In this document: one piece after another, positions 33,494 to 44,736 of the stretch
How the letters are laid out: each line of letters begins with the position of its first letter
Position numbering within the stretch: position 1 is the stretch's first letter
Source: Cryptomeria japonica
Taxonomy: Eukaryota; Streptophyta; Pinopsida; Cupressales; Cupressaceae
Assembly (NCBI RefSeq): GCF_030272615.1
Contig: NC_081414.1
Location: 53,151,636-53,215,635, forward strand
Reading direction: 5' to 3'
Length of the DNA: 64,000 bases
Made by a program: the position numbers and the translations under genes
Notes under the pieces: generated by a model
Databases searched by the model: none
Told to the model about the DNA's origin: nothing
Seen by the model: the letters and a program-made list of their open reading frames with translations, nothing else

Positions 33494-34387
33494 TGTAAGG
33501 AAGTTAAGTAGCGGAACAACTTCCTACACTAACCTTGAGAGGAAAATAATGCAAAAAACTTTTCAGATTGTTACAATCACTACAAAAACTTAACAAAATA
33601 GACATAATAACATTCATACCACAACACAATGATTTATGTGGGGAAAACCCTTACGGGAGAAAAACCCCACACTCCAAAAGTTGCCCAATATATTATTCAG
33701 CAATAAAAAATAGATTACAATATACTTATAGAGCAAGCTCTTCGTAGGAGTACCACTAATCAGACATTCAAAGATAACTCAATAGCCATAAGACTCTTAC
33801 ACACAACCTCTATCTCACACACCTCATATATAGGAGATACAATACAAGAAACGGTCAAATGGTATTACAAAACCATGGGCTGAAACCACCCAATAAAGTA
33901 TAGCCGACCTTATCTCCAATATAGATACCCTATGACATGTCAAAACACACATCAAGACGTGTCCCTCCCCTTTACAACTCATTTATGTGTCCAATACATT
34001 TTATATTTCCTATTTTAAGAGTCCAAACTTTCGTAGGCCATAACTTGTGAACCGTGCGTCCGATTGATGAATTGTTTGAAGCGCCAGAAAACTCGCAAAG
34101 CGCTCTCACCTCGTAAATCTCTATGCCATTTATGCCCTCTTTTCAAGGCATTTTAGAGGTTCTAAAGTCCTCAAAATTACGTTTAAACCTTTCATCGCAC
34201 CCCTTCAAAATGAAAACTTTAATATCTTCAAAACTAGCTATGATCTTACTATGAAACTTTGTCGGTATGCTTATCTAGCCAATCAGAAATTTTGGGGAGA
34301 ATTTGACACCATTTCATGCTCAAATGAAAACTTACTATAAATAGAAACCTCATGTAAATGCAAGGTTGAGACACCGTTTTCTCAATA
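33494..34387 (-). repeat. C: 5' LTR (right copy)
   Basis: 894 bp, partner of 18774-19669. The terminal CCAACA has decayed to TCAATA. A TATA-like ctcatatatagg lies at 33823-33834 on the plus strand, read in reverse for this element. Confidence 0.88.
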
Positions 34388-34392
34388 AAGCC

Positions 34393-36059
34393 CTCCTCCA
34401 TGGGACCCCAACCTAACATCCCTAAGCTGGTGGGGCAATTTCTAGCCCCACCCCTTTTTCACCCGCTCAAATTTGCATGCCTAAAAGGTAGGGGCTTCAA
34501 TTTTTTTGGGAAAGATTCCAAATAATCTCGAAGTACAATTTTTTTTATTCACGGGACTGCCTCTTCCTTAAAAATAGAGCTTAAGCCCTCATGGGACCCC
34601 TACCTAGGAGCATTTTCTTTTTGGTGCTCTCCACCAAAGGTGTTGAGTTTCAAAGTTGTCTTTTTTGTTTACAACTAATGTTTAGCTTCATTATATTTTT
34701 GGGAGCTAACTCCATCTCCTTGTGTTGTTGCTTAAGTGCAATTTCTATTTAAAATTAAGCAACTAGAGTGTTCCAATGCAAATTTTTAAAAAAGAGAAGG
34801 GATAAATTAGAACCTTTTCTTATATTGGTGGAGCAACTGTTGCTTAAAAAATGAAAATAAGCTTTGAAAAAAAAGGGGGCTAAAAATAAGCATCAACTGC
34901 TTATTGAGAAGAGTGATACATGGCTCCATAATTTTTTATCCCTTTTTTAATTTGTTTTTAGTCTTTTCTCTAAAATTTATATGAAACATTATTATTAAAG
35001 ATTTCTTTTAAAAATTCAATTTAAGATGCCTGTTTATTTTTTATAAGTAACAATATTTAACATTCATGGGGCCACCAACTCCATAAATTGTTGCTAAAAA
35101 ATTGAGCACAACTAAGCAACGACATGAGGACCTACCCTAAGAAGTAGGTTAGGTAGTAGGACAGTCTCACCCATTTTATTGGGTTTGGATGACAAAACGT
35201 CAAATGAATAACAATGTAAATCTTTTTAAATTATTATCAATTCAAACTTTCACAACTTCAGTTGTGTTTTATGAATAAAAAAATAACTAGAGTTGATGAA
35301 AGCAAAAAATCCAAACTAAATATTACAACAAAATTGATTTAATTATATTTTGAGATTGATAAATTAATATGATTAAATAAGAGGTTTAAGTTAATAAAAT
35401 CAAAAGAATCCAACTAGATGTTATAACAGTGCTTTAATAACATCCACACAAAATGAATGTACCCTTTTTACCCTAAATAACAACTTTTAGTTGAATTTTC
35501 CTCATTTCAAATGATTGCAAAAGTTTTTATGTTTTTAATTCACCTCCCTTAAACAACAAGATTTCTAGCCATGCACTCTCTTGACATTATTCTTCTTACT
35601 ATTTCTAAGGATGCATCTAAAAAATTTTGCTTTCAAATTAATCCATTTAAAGAAATGGGAGTAATACACCTAAAACTTAACTTATTGTTTAATTTCTCAA
35701 TTTACAATTCCATTTACCAAAACTTATTGTTTGATTTTTTAATTTACAATTCCATTTATTAAACCTTCAATGAAGCATGTATTACTAGCTAATTTATTTT
35801 AAATTAATATTTCATAATTATATAATTATATGCCAATATATCAAAATTCAACTACACACATTGCAATTAATCTTCCTCGACAAATATATCATAAAGAAAT
35901 CCAAAAGAAGAAGAAAAATCATAAGAATTAAAAACTTAAATAATTTGATTAACAATTAAAAAACCAACTCATATGGATCTGCGTCTTGTTTAATAAAGAA
36001 TTATTTTTCTCTTACAATTAAAAACCAAATTTTCTATGTAAAGTTGAAATTAATGCATT
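34393..36059. other. AT-rich intergenic DNA with repeat modules
   Basis: Carries CATGGGACC-type modules at 34393, 34548, 34589 and 35057 and segments matching 3960-4612 on the left side of B. This indicates that B and C together interrupted a host repeat region. From 35400 on only low-complexity AT-rich DNA is seen. Confidence 0.5.
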
Positions 36060-37061
36060 AGTAATTAATGGGCTGGCTTAAAGAGCACACACTAAGGTTT
36101 GGCTGCTTAGGTGTCTCTGGGGCCATTCCCTTGTCGTTCAGTTGGATTCTTTCGTTTATGTTCTGTTTGTCGCTGCACTCATCTGACTGTCAACAGTCAT
36201 CGTCACTACGACTGCACTTTCTGCTATGGCACTCATTCATAATAAAAGTCACGGTTGAGTTTGAATTTGAATTTTGAATCTACATCTCCCACCCAAGCCA
36301 CTAAAAGCGGCCAAAAAAGGATTTCTCGCACACAAGATATTTACGTCAAAGGCGTCTCTTATTTGACAGGGACGAGCTGATTTTTAAAATCAATGGTTGG
36401 ACGTTTACGAAAACCTATGCCAAGACCATTGAAACCGTTTCGTTCATTGATCTTTTCGTTGGTCTTCGTCAACAATATTTTATCGCGTACTACATTTATT
36501 TGCTAACAACTTGACACATCACACGTTTGACGTTTAATGAACTGCCTCGTGAATTCCGCTGGTGGTGAGGACAACCTAAAAATCTGCTTTTGCATGGTTT
36601 TTAAATAGTTTTCTTGCAAACTTTGTCCAATTATGGACAACATGGCACAATATACAATGATAAGTGCACTACCACATTAGTACGAAGGATGTATGATTGT
36701 GTACCATAAATGTATATCTATCAATGCCCCACAATTTTAAATTTAAAGTAATTAACATAGGTTGCTTTACATATATACCCCCCACACAATTATTTGGAGC
36801 TCCCATTAATATATAACAAATGTGCTAAAATACAAATACGGTAATAATATTAAGCCTATTTTATTTTAAAAGTATATGTAAGAAATTAATTATATAAGAT
36901 TAATTTTAGTTTTGTTTTATAATTTGATTAAATTATTTTTATATGACATAAAAAATATTATAATTATATTTATTATTTTATATGTTCATTTAATATAAAT
37001 TCTATTATTATTATGTATTATATAATATATATAATTATTACATAATATATTTTATATAGTA
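36060..37061. other. unassigned; moderate-GC block then AT-rich DNA
   Basis: 36060-36560 is richer in G and C than its surroundings but has no convincing ORF. A diverged copy of its segment 36340-36450 lies at 38368-38480. 36840-37060 is extremely AT-rich. Confidence 0.4.
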
Positions 37062-37077
37062 CAAATTAAATTGTATT

Positions 37078-37414
37078 TTTATTTTTTTTGATTGGTAATT
37101 GGCCGAAGTCTGAATAGCTTTTGACTGGAGCTATGAACCAGTGGGGACATAGTAGGGGGCCCCATCCCCATTACGTATTTTTGAATTATTATTATTATGT
37201 TTGATTAGATTGACCCCAAGACCTTCTCATCCTATAGAAGGCCAAGAGTCAAAGCTTAGAGTTCCATTAGATTGACCCCAAGACCTTCCCCATCCTATGG
37301 AAGACCAAGAGTCACAGCTTAGAATTTCACTTCAGATGTCCCTATTGGGAGTTGAACTTGGGTCTCCACAATGAGAACCCAGTGTTTTAGCCAGTTAAGC
37401 TCAACCCCTTGGAC
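37078..37414 (-). mobile_element. tRNA-derived SINE with 16-bp TSD
   Basis: The insertion is bounded by perfect 16-bp direct repeats (37062-37077 and 37415-37430, both caaattaaattgtatt). On the minus strand the 5' end is tRNA-like: an A-box region (GAGCTTAACTGGCTAAAAC) and about 35 bases further a B-box (AAGTTCAACTCCC). The 3' end terminates in an A-rich tail. The body has a 62-bp tandem duplication (start points 37205 and 37267). The head sequence resembles plant Au-type SINEs. SINEs are transcribed by RNA polymerase III and mobilised by LINE enzymes. Confidence 0.9.
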
Positions 37415-37690
37415 CAAATTAAATTGTATTATTATATATTATATTATATAAATTATTAATTAATTTATAATATATTATAAGTTTTATATTTCTATTGATT
37501 AAAAATAACTTCTCTTAAGACTATTGGATTTTGCATGATGATATTTGATTCAAGATTAATCATTGGTGACCATAGCCATGTATTAATATTAGTTATATTT
37601 ATTAATATACATTGTTTTTTATAATTTAGCAATTATTATGTAAAAATATAATATAATCTATAATATATTTTTAATATAGTTCAAATTATA

Positions 37691-37992
37691 TTGTCTCTAG
37701 GACCTCCTTCATCTTTGACTCTTACCATATCTATCTATATATTCATCTCTCCCTCTCTCAAAGTTTATTTGCCCATCTCTACTCCTCTTTGTCTATCTTT
37801 CTACCAGTCTATCTCACCATCTATATCTTTCCTTATCTCTCCCTATCCCTCTTCCCCTATGTATTTTACTTTCCATCTCTCCCTATCTCTCTCTCTCTGT
37901 CTTATCTCTCCTTCTACCTCTCTTTATAACTCTCTATTTCTCTCTCTCTTCCTCTTTCCTTTATCTTCCTCTCTCCCCCTCTATCTCTAGAC
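37691..37992 (+). repeat. pyrimidine-rich (TCTCTATC) low-complexity tract
   Basis: About 300 bases of degenerate TCTC/TATC/CCTC repeats, with almost no A-G purine runs. An open frame through it is a by-product of composition. A second such tract lies at 43520-43915 with a similar AT-rich lead-in. Confidence 0.85.
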
Positions 37993-38269
37993 ATGTCTCT
38001 TTGTCCCTATAAATCAAACATTATCTATAAGATTGTTGATAATGGAGTCTAATTATCTTTCTAATTCACACATTTTATTTAATGTATGTTTGGATTTATA
38101 TAGGTGGATGCATAGCTTATTTGGGTCTATTAATATATATAACTATGAAGAAATATAAACAGTACAATGATATTGACATTAAACACAATTACATGTATCA
38201 ATAAAATAAAATACGCATATATAAACTTAAAATTACATTTAATAAATATAATTAATAAAATATACAATT

Positions 38270-38293
38270 TATATATATATATATATATATATA
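38270..38293. repeat. (TA)n microsatellite
   Basis: Perfect alternating TA of about 24 bases. Confidence 0.9.
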
Positions 38294-39022
38294 ATAATTT
38301 TTTTTAAAACACTTTACAAAATAAATGATTGAGTTTCTAAATAAATATATTTAATTCCACATCAATTACGTTGAAGTCATTTTATTATTTGAGATGGACA
38401 ACCTATTCTTTAAAATCAATGGTTGAGAGTTAATAAATATGGTTGCAAGATGATTGAAGCAATTTAGACCATTCGATTATAGTTGTACTAAATCATAGGT
38501 TTAATCTCCCTTACGTGCAAGGGATATGACACAGTCTCCCTTGCTTTGACGCCAACACCAAGCAGTCAAATTAGTAGACCGCTACCCTTTGTTCCTTGTG
38601 ATTTGATAGAGAAAAATGAATGCATCTCCACGTACATCAAAAAAATATACGGTGTAATTAATGGCAAACAAGATAAATTCACATTCTTCAATTTTCCTCC
38701 ATTTTGAACAGATTGAGTAAGGCATCACCACATTAATGGAAATGGAATTGTTAGCAACATCCATGGTTCTAAGTGGGATTATCTTAGGTTTAGGTTTTTC
38801 TAGCCTTTTGACAATGTTTTGCAAATTTTTCATCTAACCTACAAGTTTAGATAATGAAGGAAGCATGCAACGTGTTTTAGAGTCTTGAAAGCCATGAAGG
38901 TGACAACAAAGCCTTAAGGAACATTGTCTCTTATTTTAATGATTGTAGTAGTTAAAATTAATAAATGTCACAATGGTTGCTATATAGACTACCTTCTTCA
39001 CAAGCTATATTAGCATATGCAT
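38294..39022. other. unassigned intergenic DNA
   Basis: No gene recognised. It contains the diverged copy (38368-38480) of 36340-36450, with a shared core around TTTAAAATCAATGGTTG. Confidence 0.4.
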
Positions 39023-39401
39023 TGCCAGTATTTGGGTATTTACTTGATTAATTAAATATTATTTGTTTAATTATTTAAATTCCCTTTATCTCTTTTACAC
39101 TTAAGCTAACTTTAGGTGCATATAATTAATTATTTTAATTAATTATTATGTGCAAACCTAGGTTTTCCCTTTTAGGGTTTCTTGACCTATTAAAGGTTGA
39201 GTTCTTTCTTATCATTGTATGAAGAAGGATTATTATTGACAATACATTTTGGAGATTATTGAGCTCTCATCTTTTGGAGCATATTTTTCCTGTGTATTCT
39301 TTCCTTCAGTGATTTGCTTCGTTGCTTCTCCTTGTAACAAGTTTTTCAGCTTGCAGAGATTATTTGGGCTCCTGTGGTGTTGTATTTTCTCAACTCCTAT
39401 A

Positions 39402-39415
39402 TGGTATCAGAGCCT
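39402..39415 (+). promoter_or_regulatory. P: primer binding site (tRNA-iMet)
   Basis: TGGTATCAGAGCCT immediately after the left LTR end CTCCTATA. Confidence 0.93.
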
Positions 39416-39548
39416 CAGATCTGCAGCTACCTGTTCTTGTTTTGAGAATTTTTGGCTTTGGAAGCAGATCAGGGTTTAAGGAATTTTTTATGTACTTAGG
39501 ATTTGACCTTTTTTCTAAGCACTTTGGGCCTAAACAGACCTCACCATT

Positions 39549-40328
39549 GTGCTCAGAAGGCCCAAAAACCCTTATGGTCATATAAAATTCAACCTATTTT
39601 GGTTCCTGAGCCTCTGGGAGAATTTTTTTCTCAAATCCAGGTCGTATGGCCTTGGCATGCAAATCGAGAAAAAAAATTTGAAAAAAAAAAATATATATTT
39701 TGCCTTTTTACGGCATGCAGGCCGAAATTTGCTTTTAAAATTTTTTTTTCTTAAAAAAAGCAAAAGGCGAAAAGCAAGGTTTTTTAAAAAAAATAAATTA
39801 TTTTTTACAAAATTTTGGAGGGGGGGATCCCCACGGTACGCAGGGTGCCGTGGGGCCCCCTACCTTCATGCAGGCCCATATAGCTCCACGGCCCCCGGCC
39901 ACCGGCCCTCCGGTCCCTCCGCCGGTTTCCGGCCCCCTACCGGCTCTCGATCCCCGCCGGTCCGGCCCCCCCGCCGGCCTCCTTGCGTTCCCTGGCGGCC
40001 GCCCAGCAGCCCTCTCGCTCCGCTCCTGGCCGCCACCCGCACCCACCGCAGCTCCTTCCTATGGCCACCTCTCCGGTCCGCCACCCCAGTGGCCCCTGCT
40101 CTGCCCGAACGTGCCACCGCCGCGCCGCCCAGCCGTAGTGCAGCACCAGCCCGCCGCCCCAGCGGCCCCCACCGGTTTTTTATGGCCGACCACCACCCAG
40201 CCACTGGGATGCCACCTGGCCGCCACCAGGCCGCCACCCACTGGCCACTGGACCTCCAAAGAGCCACTAGACCACCTTTTTGGCCTTTTTCAGGGGGGTT
40301 TGGTTTTTTGGCTCTATCTTGGGCATAG
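39549..40328 (+). CDS. P: hypothetical basic/proline-rich ORF in GC-rich block
   Basis: 259 codons. The first ~90 residues are lysine/phenylalanine-rich (low-complexity A/T runs), then it enters the GC-rich block with Pro/Ala/Arg/Ser-rich sequence (SPPVRPPRRPPCVPWRPPSS). A second plus frame, 39850-40344 (164 codons), is also proline-rich, and an antisense frame of 227 codons spans 39866-40549. Such multi-frame openness is expected from GC-rich DNA lacking TAA/TAG/TGA, so coding is not shown. No domain recognised. It could be a captured host fragment, a Pro-rich gag-like piece, or non-coding. Confidence 0.25.
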   Translation: MLRRPKNPYGHIKFNLFWFLSLWENFFLKSRSYGLGMQIEKKNLKKKNIYFAFLRHAGRNLLLKFFFLKKSKRRKARFFKKNKLFFTKFWRGGSPRYAGCRGAPYLHAGPYSSTAPGHRPSGPSAGFRPPTGSRSPPVRPPRRPPCVPWRPPSSPLAPLLAATRTHRSSFLWPPLRSATPVAPALPERATAAPPSRSAAPARRPSGPHRFFMADHHPATGMPPGRHQAATHWPLDLQRATRPPFWPFSGGFGFLALSWA

Positions 40329-41435
40329 GGAGTCATTTTTTTGAAAATGAATAGGCGTTGAAAAGCTGGTTCTGAGGCCAACCTCATGGTGTTGGTAATT
40401 TTTTCTAATTTTTCTATTTGACTATGTTTTTTTCCAGTCAAAGTGAGGTCTAGTTTTTGCACTCCAAGAGCCACAGAATGAGCATCTGACCTCCGTTTTT
40501 TGAAAACTTTATATTTTTGGAAAGTGTGTGCTGTGTAATTTCTAGCCATCTAAGTTTTATTTCCAGATTCTACTCCATGCATATTTTATTCAATTTTTTT
40601 CTTTTCAGCACTCTGGTGGATATCGTGGTTGTTTCAGGTCCTGGGATCTCTTCTCTGAGTAGGATGTCTCTATTTTGGTTCACATTTCTATTTCTCATCT
40701 TCTTATCATTGTAGCTTGTATTTATGTAAACTCATTGAGATAAAGTGCCATCATGCATTGTTTACTTGGAATCTTGCATATCTTGTGTCTTTTTGTACAT
40801 GCACTATTGATCAAGTGCCATGAGGGGGTTGATGTTTGCCTGTTGTTTGCCATCTTCCTTTATCCAGTGAGTGTTACTTCCATGACATTCGCCTCATGAT
40901 GATGTGTCTTAGCACCTTTGATGTTCTTGGTTCTTCATCATGCAGTTGTTTTTGGCTGTCCTTTTCAGTGTTCCTGTCCCTCTCCCACTTCCGCATTATG
41001 GGGAGGTTTATCCTGTTGGTTCTACTGCTTCTATGGTTTGATTGATCAGCTCTTTAGGCTTTGGTTTCTCATGCCATCTATATCTTCAATTTCAGTTGTT
41101 TTTGGTTTGCCTCCTGATTTGAGTAGTGTCATTTGAGGGCACTCATGCAGATTACAGTCTTCTCTACCTGGTCATGTTCTAGTTCAGTGGATGTTCTTCA
41201 AATCAACAGTTATTCTTCGATAGAGTTTGCAGGTTCTTCATGCTTCAGTGATATTCTTTTTCATCTCTTTTTGGAGTAGAGTTTTGTTCCCATGTGGTTT
41301 TCTCTATTTCTCCAGTTCATAGAGATTTCATTGTATTTGGGTACCTGATCAGGCCTTGTTGCTTGGACCCATCTTTATTGCTTTCAGTAGTTGTTCTAGG
41401 TTTTAGCTTCTCCCTAAGTCTATCTTAAGGGGGGG

Positions 41436-41816
41436 TGTTAGAGTATTTGGGTATTTACTTGATTAATTAAACATTATTTGTTTAATTATTTAAGTTCCCT
41501 TTATCTCTTTTACACTTAAGCTAGCTTTAGGTGCATATAACTAATTATTTTAATTAATTATTATGTGCAAACCTAGGTTTTCCCTTTTAGGGTTTCTTGA
41601 CCTATTAAAGGTTGAGTTCTTTCTTTTCATTGTATGAAGAATGATTATTATTGACAATACATTTTGGAGATTATTGAGCTCTCATCTTTTGGAGCATATT
41701 TTTCTTGTGTATTCTTTCCTTCTGTGATTTGCTTCATTGCTTCTCCATGTAACAGGTTTTTCAGCTTGCAGAGATTATTTGGGCTCTTGTGGTGTTGTAT
41801 TTTCTCAACTCCTATA
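41436..41816 (+). repeat. P: 3' LTR
   Basis: Starts TGTTAGAGTATTTGGG right after the PPT and ends CTCCTATA. It is the partner of 39023-39401; the left copy's first bases have mutated to TGCCAG with a 2-bp loss. Confidence 0.93.
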
Positions 41817-43519
41817 CATCTTTGATCATACCACGCCATAGTGAATTGTCAAAACAAACAAGCCCTCCAATGCAAATTCTAATGTGTTTGGGCGTGACTT
41901 CTTTACATTGCTATTTTCATGCTACACCAAGTCTTTATTCTTCACATTTGTATTCTATACACTTAACCTCCCTTTCAATCGTCTATGCATATCCATGTTT
42001 TCCACGCCACTCAAATTTAGAAAATGCCTTCCATCATAGAGGCACATAAGTTTTACAACACCCTTGGATACCAAATGTGAACAAATGGTAAAATCTTATT
42101 ATTTCATTATATGGTGAGGGAATTGTTTCACCAAAAAAAAAAGACAGTTGAACTAAACCAATAAATAGTTACATAGTAACCGCAACAATGGAAGTTACAT
42201 TATCAAAGATATTACTCCAACAAAACTTTCTTTTCATTTATAAAATATTAAGGCCTTTCTTCACATTATGTCCATGTGTAAAGATCAATTTGGAATGATA
42301 TTATGAAATAAGATAAAGAGAGCATGTAAGAATTAGAGTTAAAGTTACTTTTATGGATAGATTTCTTGGATACATTTTTATGTAGATCAAATTTGCATAG
42401 ACTACAACAAAGGGGAAAACAAATATATGACAAAAAAAGGCGTAGAGGAGATAATGATCCACCATATTTGAAATGTGTGGCTACCAAGTTCTAGTTATAT
42501 CCTAATCCTTTAAATTTGGAGAGTTGGAAATGGAGTACAATATTGGAAAATAAATTAAAGTAGATTGTAAAGACAATGATCATATGGGGGTTTGATACTC
42601 TCAAAATTAATGAACATTTTTTTAGGTGACAAGAATTTCAGCTACACAGAATAGCAGGTAATGGACGAGTGCAAAACATTTTTTTTATGAGGAAGAGAAG
42701 CCACCAATGTTATCATGTCATGGGCAATACTCCTATTGGTACTCAACAAATATTGTTAGGTAAAAGCCTTATGGCCTGAAGAAAGTTTGGAACATTGGAT
42801 TTTAACTTCTATTATCAAACACATCTCTCCTGACATAGGAAAAATTCACAAGTTGATTAGGTAGTCACAGTATTTGCAAGATAAGATGACAACTATAGAG
42901 AATGCAACTTGGCTAGCTATTGTTAATTAAGAACTAGCATTGGCTTGCCAACGAAACCTAAACATTTGTCCAACTACAAGCATTTCACCAAGTACAAATG
43001 TCGGAGCACTGGCATTATGCAATAATAGTGAATATGATGTTGACCTATGCCATTTTTGCTAGAGATCAGTCAAAGTTTGCAAGAACAATATAAGAGCCAA
43101 GTCATTTAAATGAAGACAAATGTGTTGCCTAAAGGGCTTATCGCCACAGAAAGAATCTTCAACATTGATCATTATCTTAGACGTGAAAAATGAACATGAC
43201 CATCTAAGAGGTGAGTCATGAAGAAGTAACCATTACAAAGGACAAGGTTTTGAAAGTGGGAAAGGTATGCAGCCAGCCTTAAAATAGAAAAACTCTTACG
43301 ATATATCTTGCATGGTTTAACTTTCCTCTTTTTTTTATATGTATGTATGTGATATTACATAAGTTTTTCCATGTATTAAAATATATATTTTTGTTTACTT
43401 CTTAATTATTAGTTTATTTACAATAAAATATACAAGTTAATCTAGAATAGAATTTACAATTAAATATTAATATATTTTGTATTATAATATAATATATAAA
43501 ATATTTATTATATTTTAAA
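41817..43519. other. unassigned intergenic DNA
   Basis: No domain, LTR terminus or RNA gene recognised on either strand. Composition suggests old, decayed repeats. Confidence 0.4.
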
Positions 43520-43915
43520 TACCTCTATCTCTCCCTCCTCCATTCTATCTATTTTTTATTACCTCTACCTCTCATGTCCTCTATCTTTCTCCATCTCTTT
43601 ATTTCCCCCTCTTTCTCCCCCCTCCCCCTCTCTCTTCCTAGATCTCTATATCTATATCTATTTGACTCTTTATCTCTACTTTTTTAACATTTCTTCTTCC
43701 ATCTTATTAAATATCTATCTACTCATATATTTATCCCTTTGTCTACCTCTTTATGTGTATTGCTTCCTATCTCTCTATCTTTGTATCTATCCAACTGTAT
43801 CTCTACCTTCATCTCTATATCTCCTAGGTCATAATTCCTTACCCCTCTCTTTCTCACTTTTATCCCCTTTGTCTCTCTATCTTTTTATCCCTCTCACTTC
43901 TTTAACCAGATTGCC
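43520..43915 (+). repeat. second pyrimidine-rich low-complexity tract
   Basis: Degenerate CTCTATCTC / CTCCCTC sequence over about 400 bases, parallel to 37691-37992 and likewise following a strongly AT-rich stretch. The open frame 43662-43961 is compositional. Confidence 0.8.
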
Positions 43916-44736
43916 TTCCCAATTTAGTGGTCTTATTTCAAATGCGTTTGGATCTTTCTAATTTGATGCATGTTTGATTTGAAGTTCTTAGTTATCTATT
44001 GAAACCTATATTTCATAAATATCATTTGATAAATGACCTACCAAATGACCTCACTATTGCACAAATGTATGCCAAAATAAATTCAAATTTACACTAATTT
44101 AATTTCTACACCTCTTCGGCATACCTATTGCACACCAAGGTGCAATTGCTAGTTCTACTAGGCCCGTTTCTATAAAATATCTGCTTCAAACTCGCATCAC
44201 CTGCCGAAACAGAAAGCCGTTTTGATGTATTTTTTCAATGTTGTTGTTTTGGATGGAGGCATACAGATACAGATGTACCGAGGTCCAAAAATTATTTGAC
44301 AAAAGATGGACAGAAGGAGGCAAAGCTGAGATCTTTAGGCGTCTTGAGAGGGAATGATTCTTCATTGATTTAGACGTTGTGCTTCCCAACGAAACCGACT
44401 ATTTGTTCTGAACACGATTTTAAGTATGCATTCCCATTCTGCAATAGGAAAGGTCAATTTAATCGCTGAGATCAAATAGGAAAGTGCAGATTTAATGTTT
44501 CCCCCATGCTTTTTAAAAAAAAAAATATTCGGTTTAATGTATAAATCAGACATCATCACCAAAATTGCACACCCTTTAAAGAGTCAAAAACATGGATTTG
44601 AAGCAAAGATTCCATTTGGATTAATCATTTTTTTGGACTTGTTTAGGGCCTCACACGCCATTGCGCGACTGAAATTTTGAATGGTTCCTCATTGAACGAC
44701 TTACAATAGTCAACTATTTAAATCTTCTATCTACAG

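Larger units (their letters stand above)
18774..34387 (-). mobile_element. element C: Copia retrotransposon carrying nested D, E and H
   Basis: LTRs at 18774-19669 and 33494-34387 (896 and 894 bp) start TGTAAGGAAG and end near CCAACA or its decayed form. A perfect TSD aagcc flanks the whole (18769-18773 and 34388-34392). Minus orientation is fixed by the PBS beside the right LTR and the PPT beside the left one. Without the nested D/E and H insertions C is about 4.7 kb. It encodes gag, protease, integrase and only the beginning of RT; the catalytic part of RT and RNase H are missing. By-eye LTR identity is around 92%, so C is older than E. Confidence 0.9.
39023..41816 (+). mobile_element. element P: compact non-autonomous LTR retrotransposon
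   Basis: Direct LTRs 39023-39401 and 41436-41816 (379 and 381 bp) differ at about 14 positions plus a 2-bp indel, near 96% identity. The initiator-Met PBS (TGGTATCAGAGCCT) follows the left LTR at 39402-39415, and a G-rich PPT (AAGGGGGGG, 41427-41435) precedes the right LTR, fixing plus orientation. The 2.0 kb interior has no RT, integrase or gag motif. It holds a GC-rich block (about 39826-40260) with long open frames on both strands. The last 200 bases before the 3' LTR resemble the same region of A, suggesting A-type Copia elements as helper. No clean TSD is seen. Confidence 0.9.

Noticed and set aside
37330-37414. tRNA-like sequence with A and B boxes on the minus strand
   Set aside because: It is the head of a SINE with a tail and 16-bp TSD; the cloverleaf is not complete and no anticodon stem is convincing, so not a tRNA gene.
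37691-37990. Serine/leucine-rich open frame
   Set aside because: Purely a translation of a TCTC/TATC low-complexity tract.
39866-40549. 227-codon antisense frame in P's GC-rich block
   Set aside because: Expected from GC-rich DNA with few stop triplets; no start context or domain supports it over the sense frames.
39018-41821. TSD for element P
   Set aside because: Left flank (tgcat) and right flank (catct) do not match at the best LTR boundaries; shifting the ends gives only partial matches.
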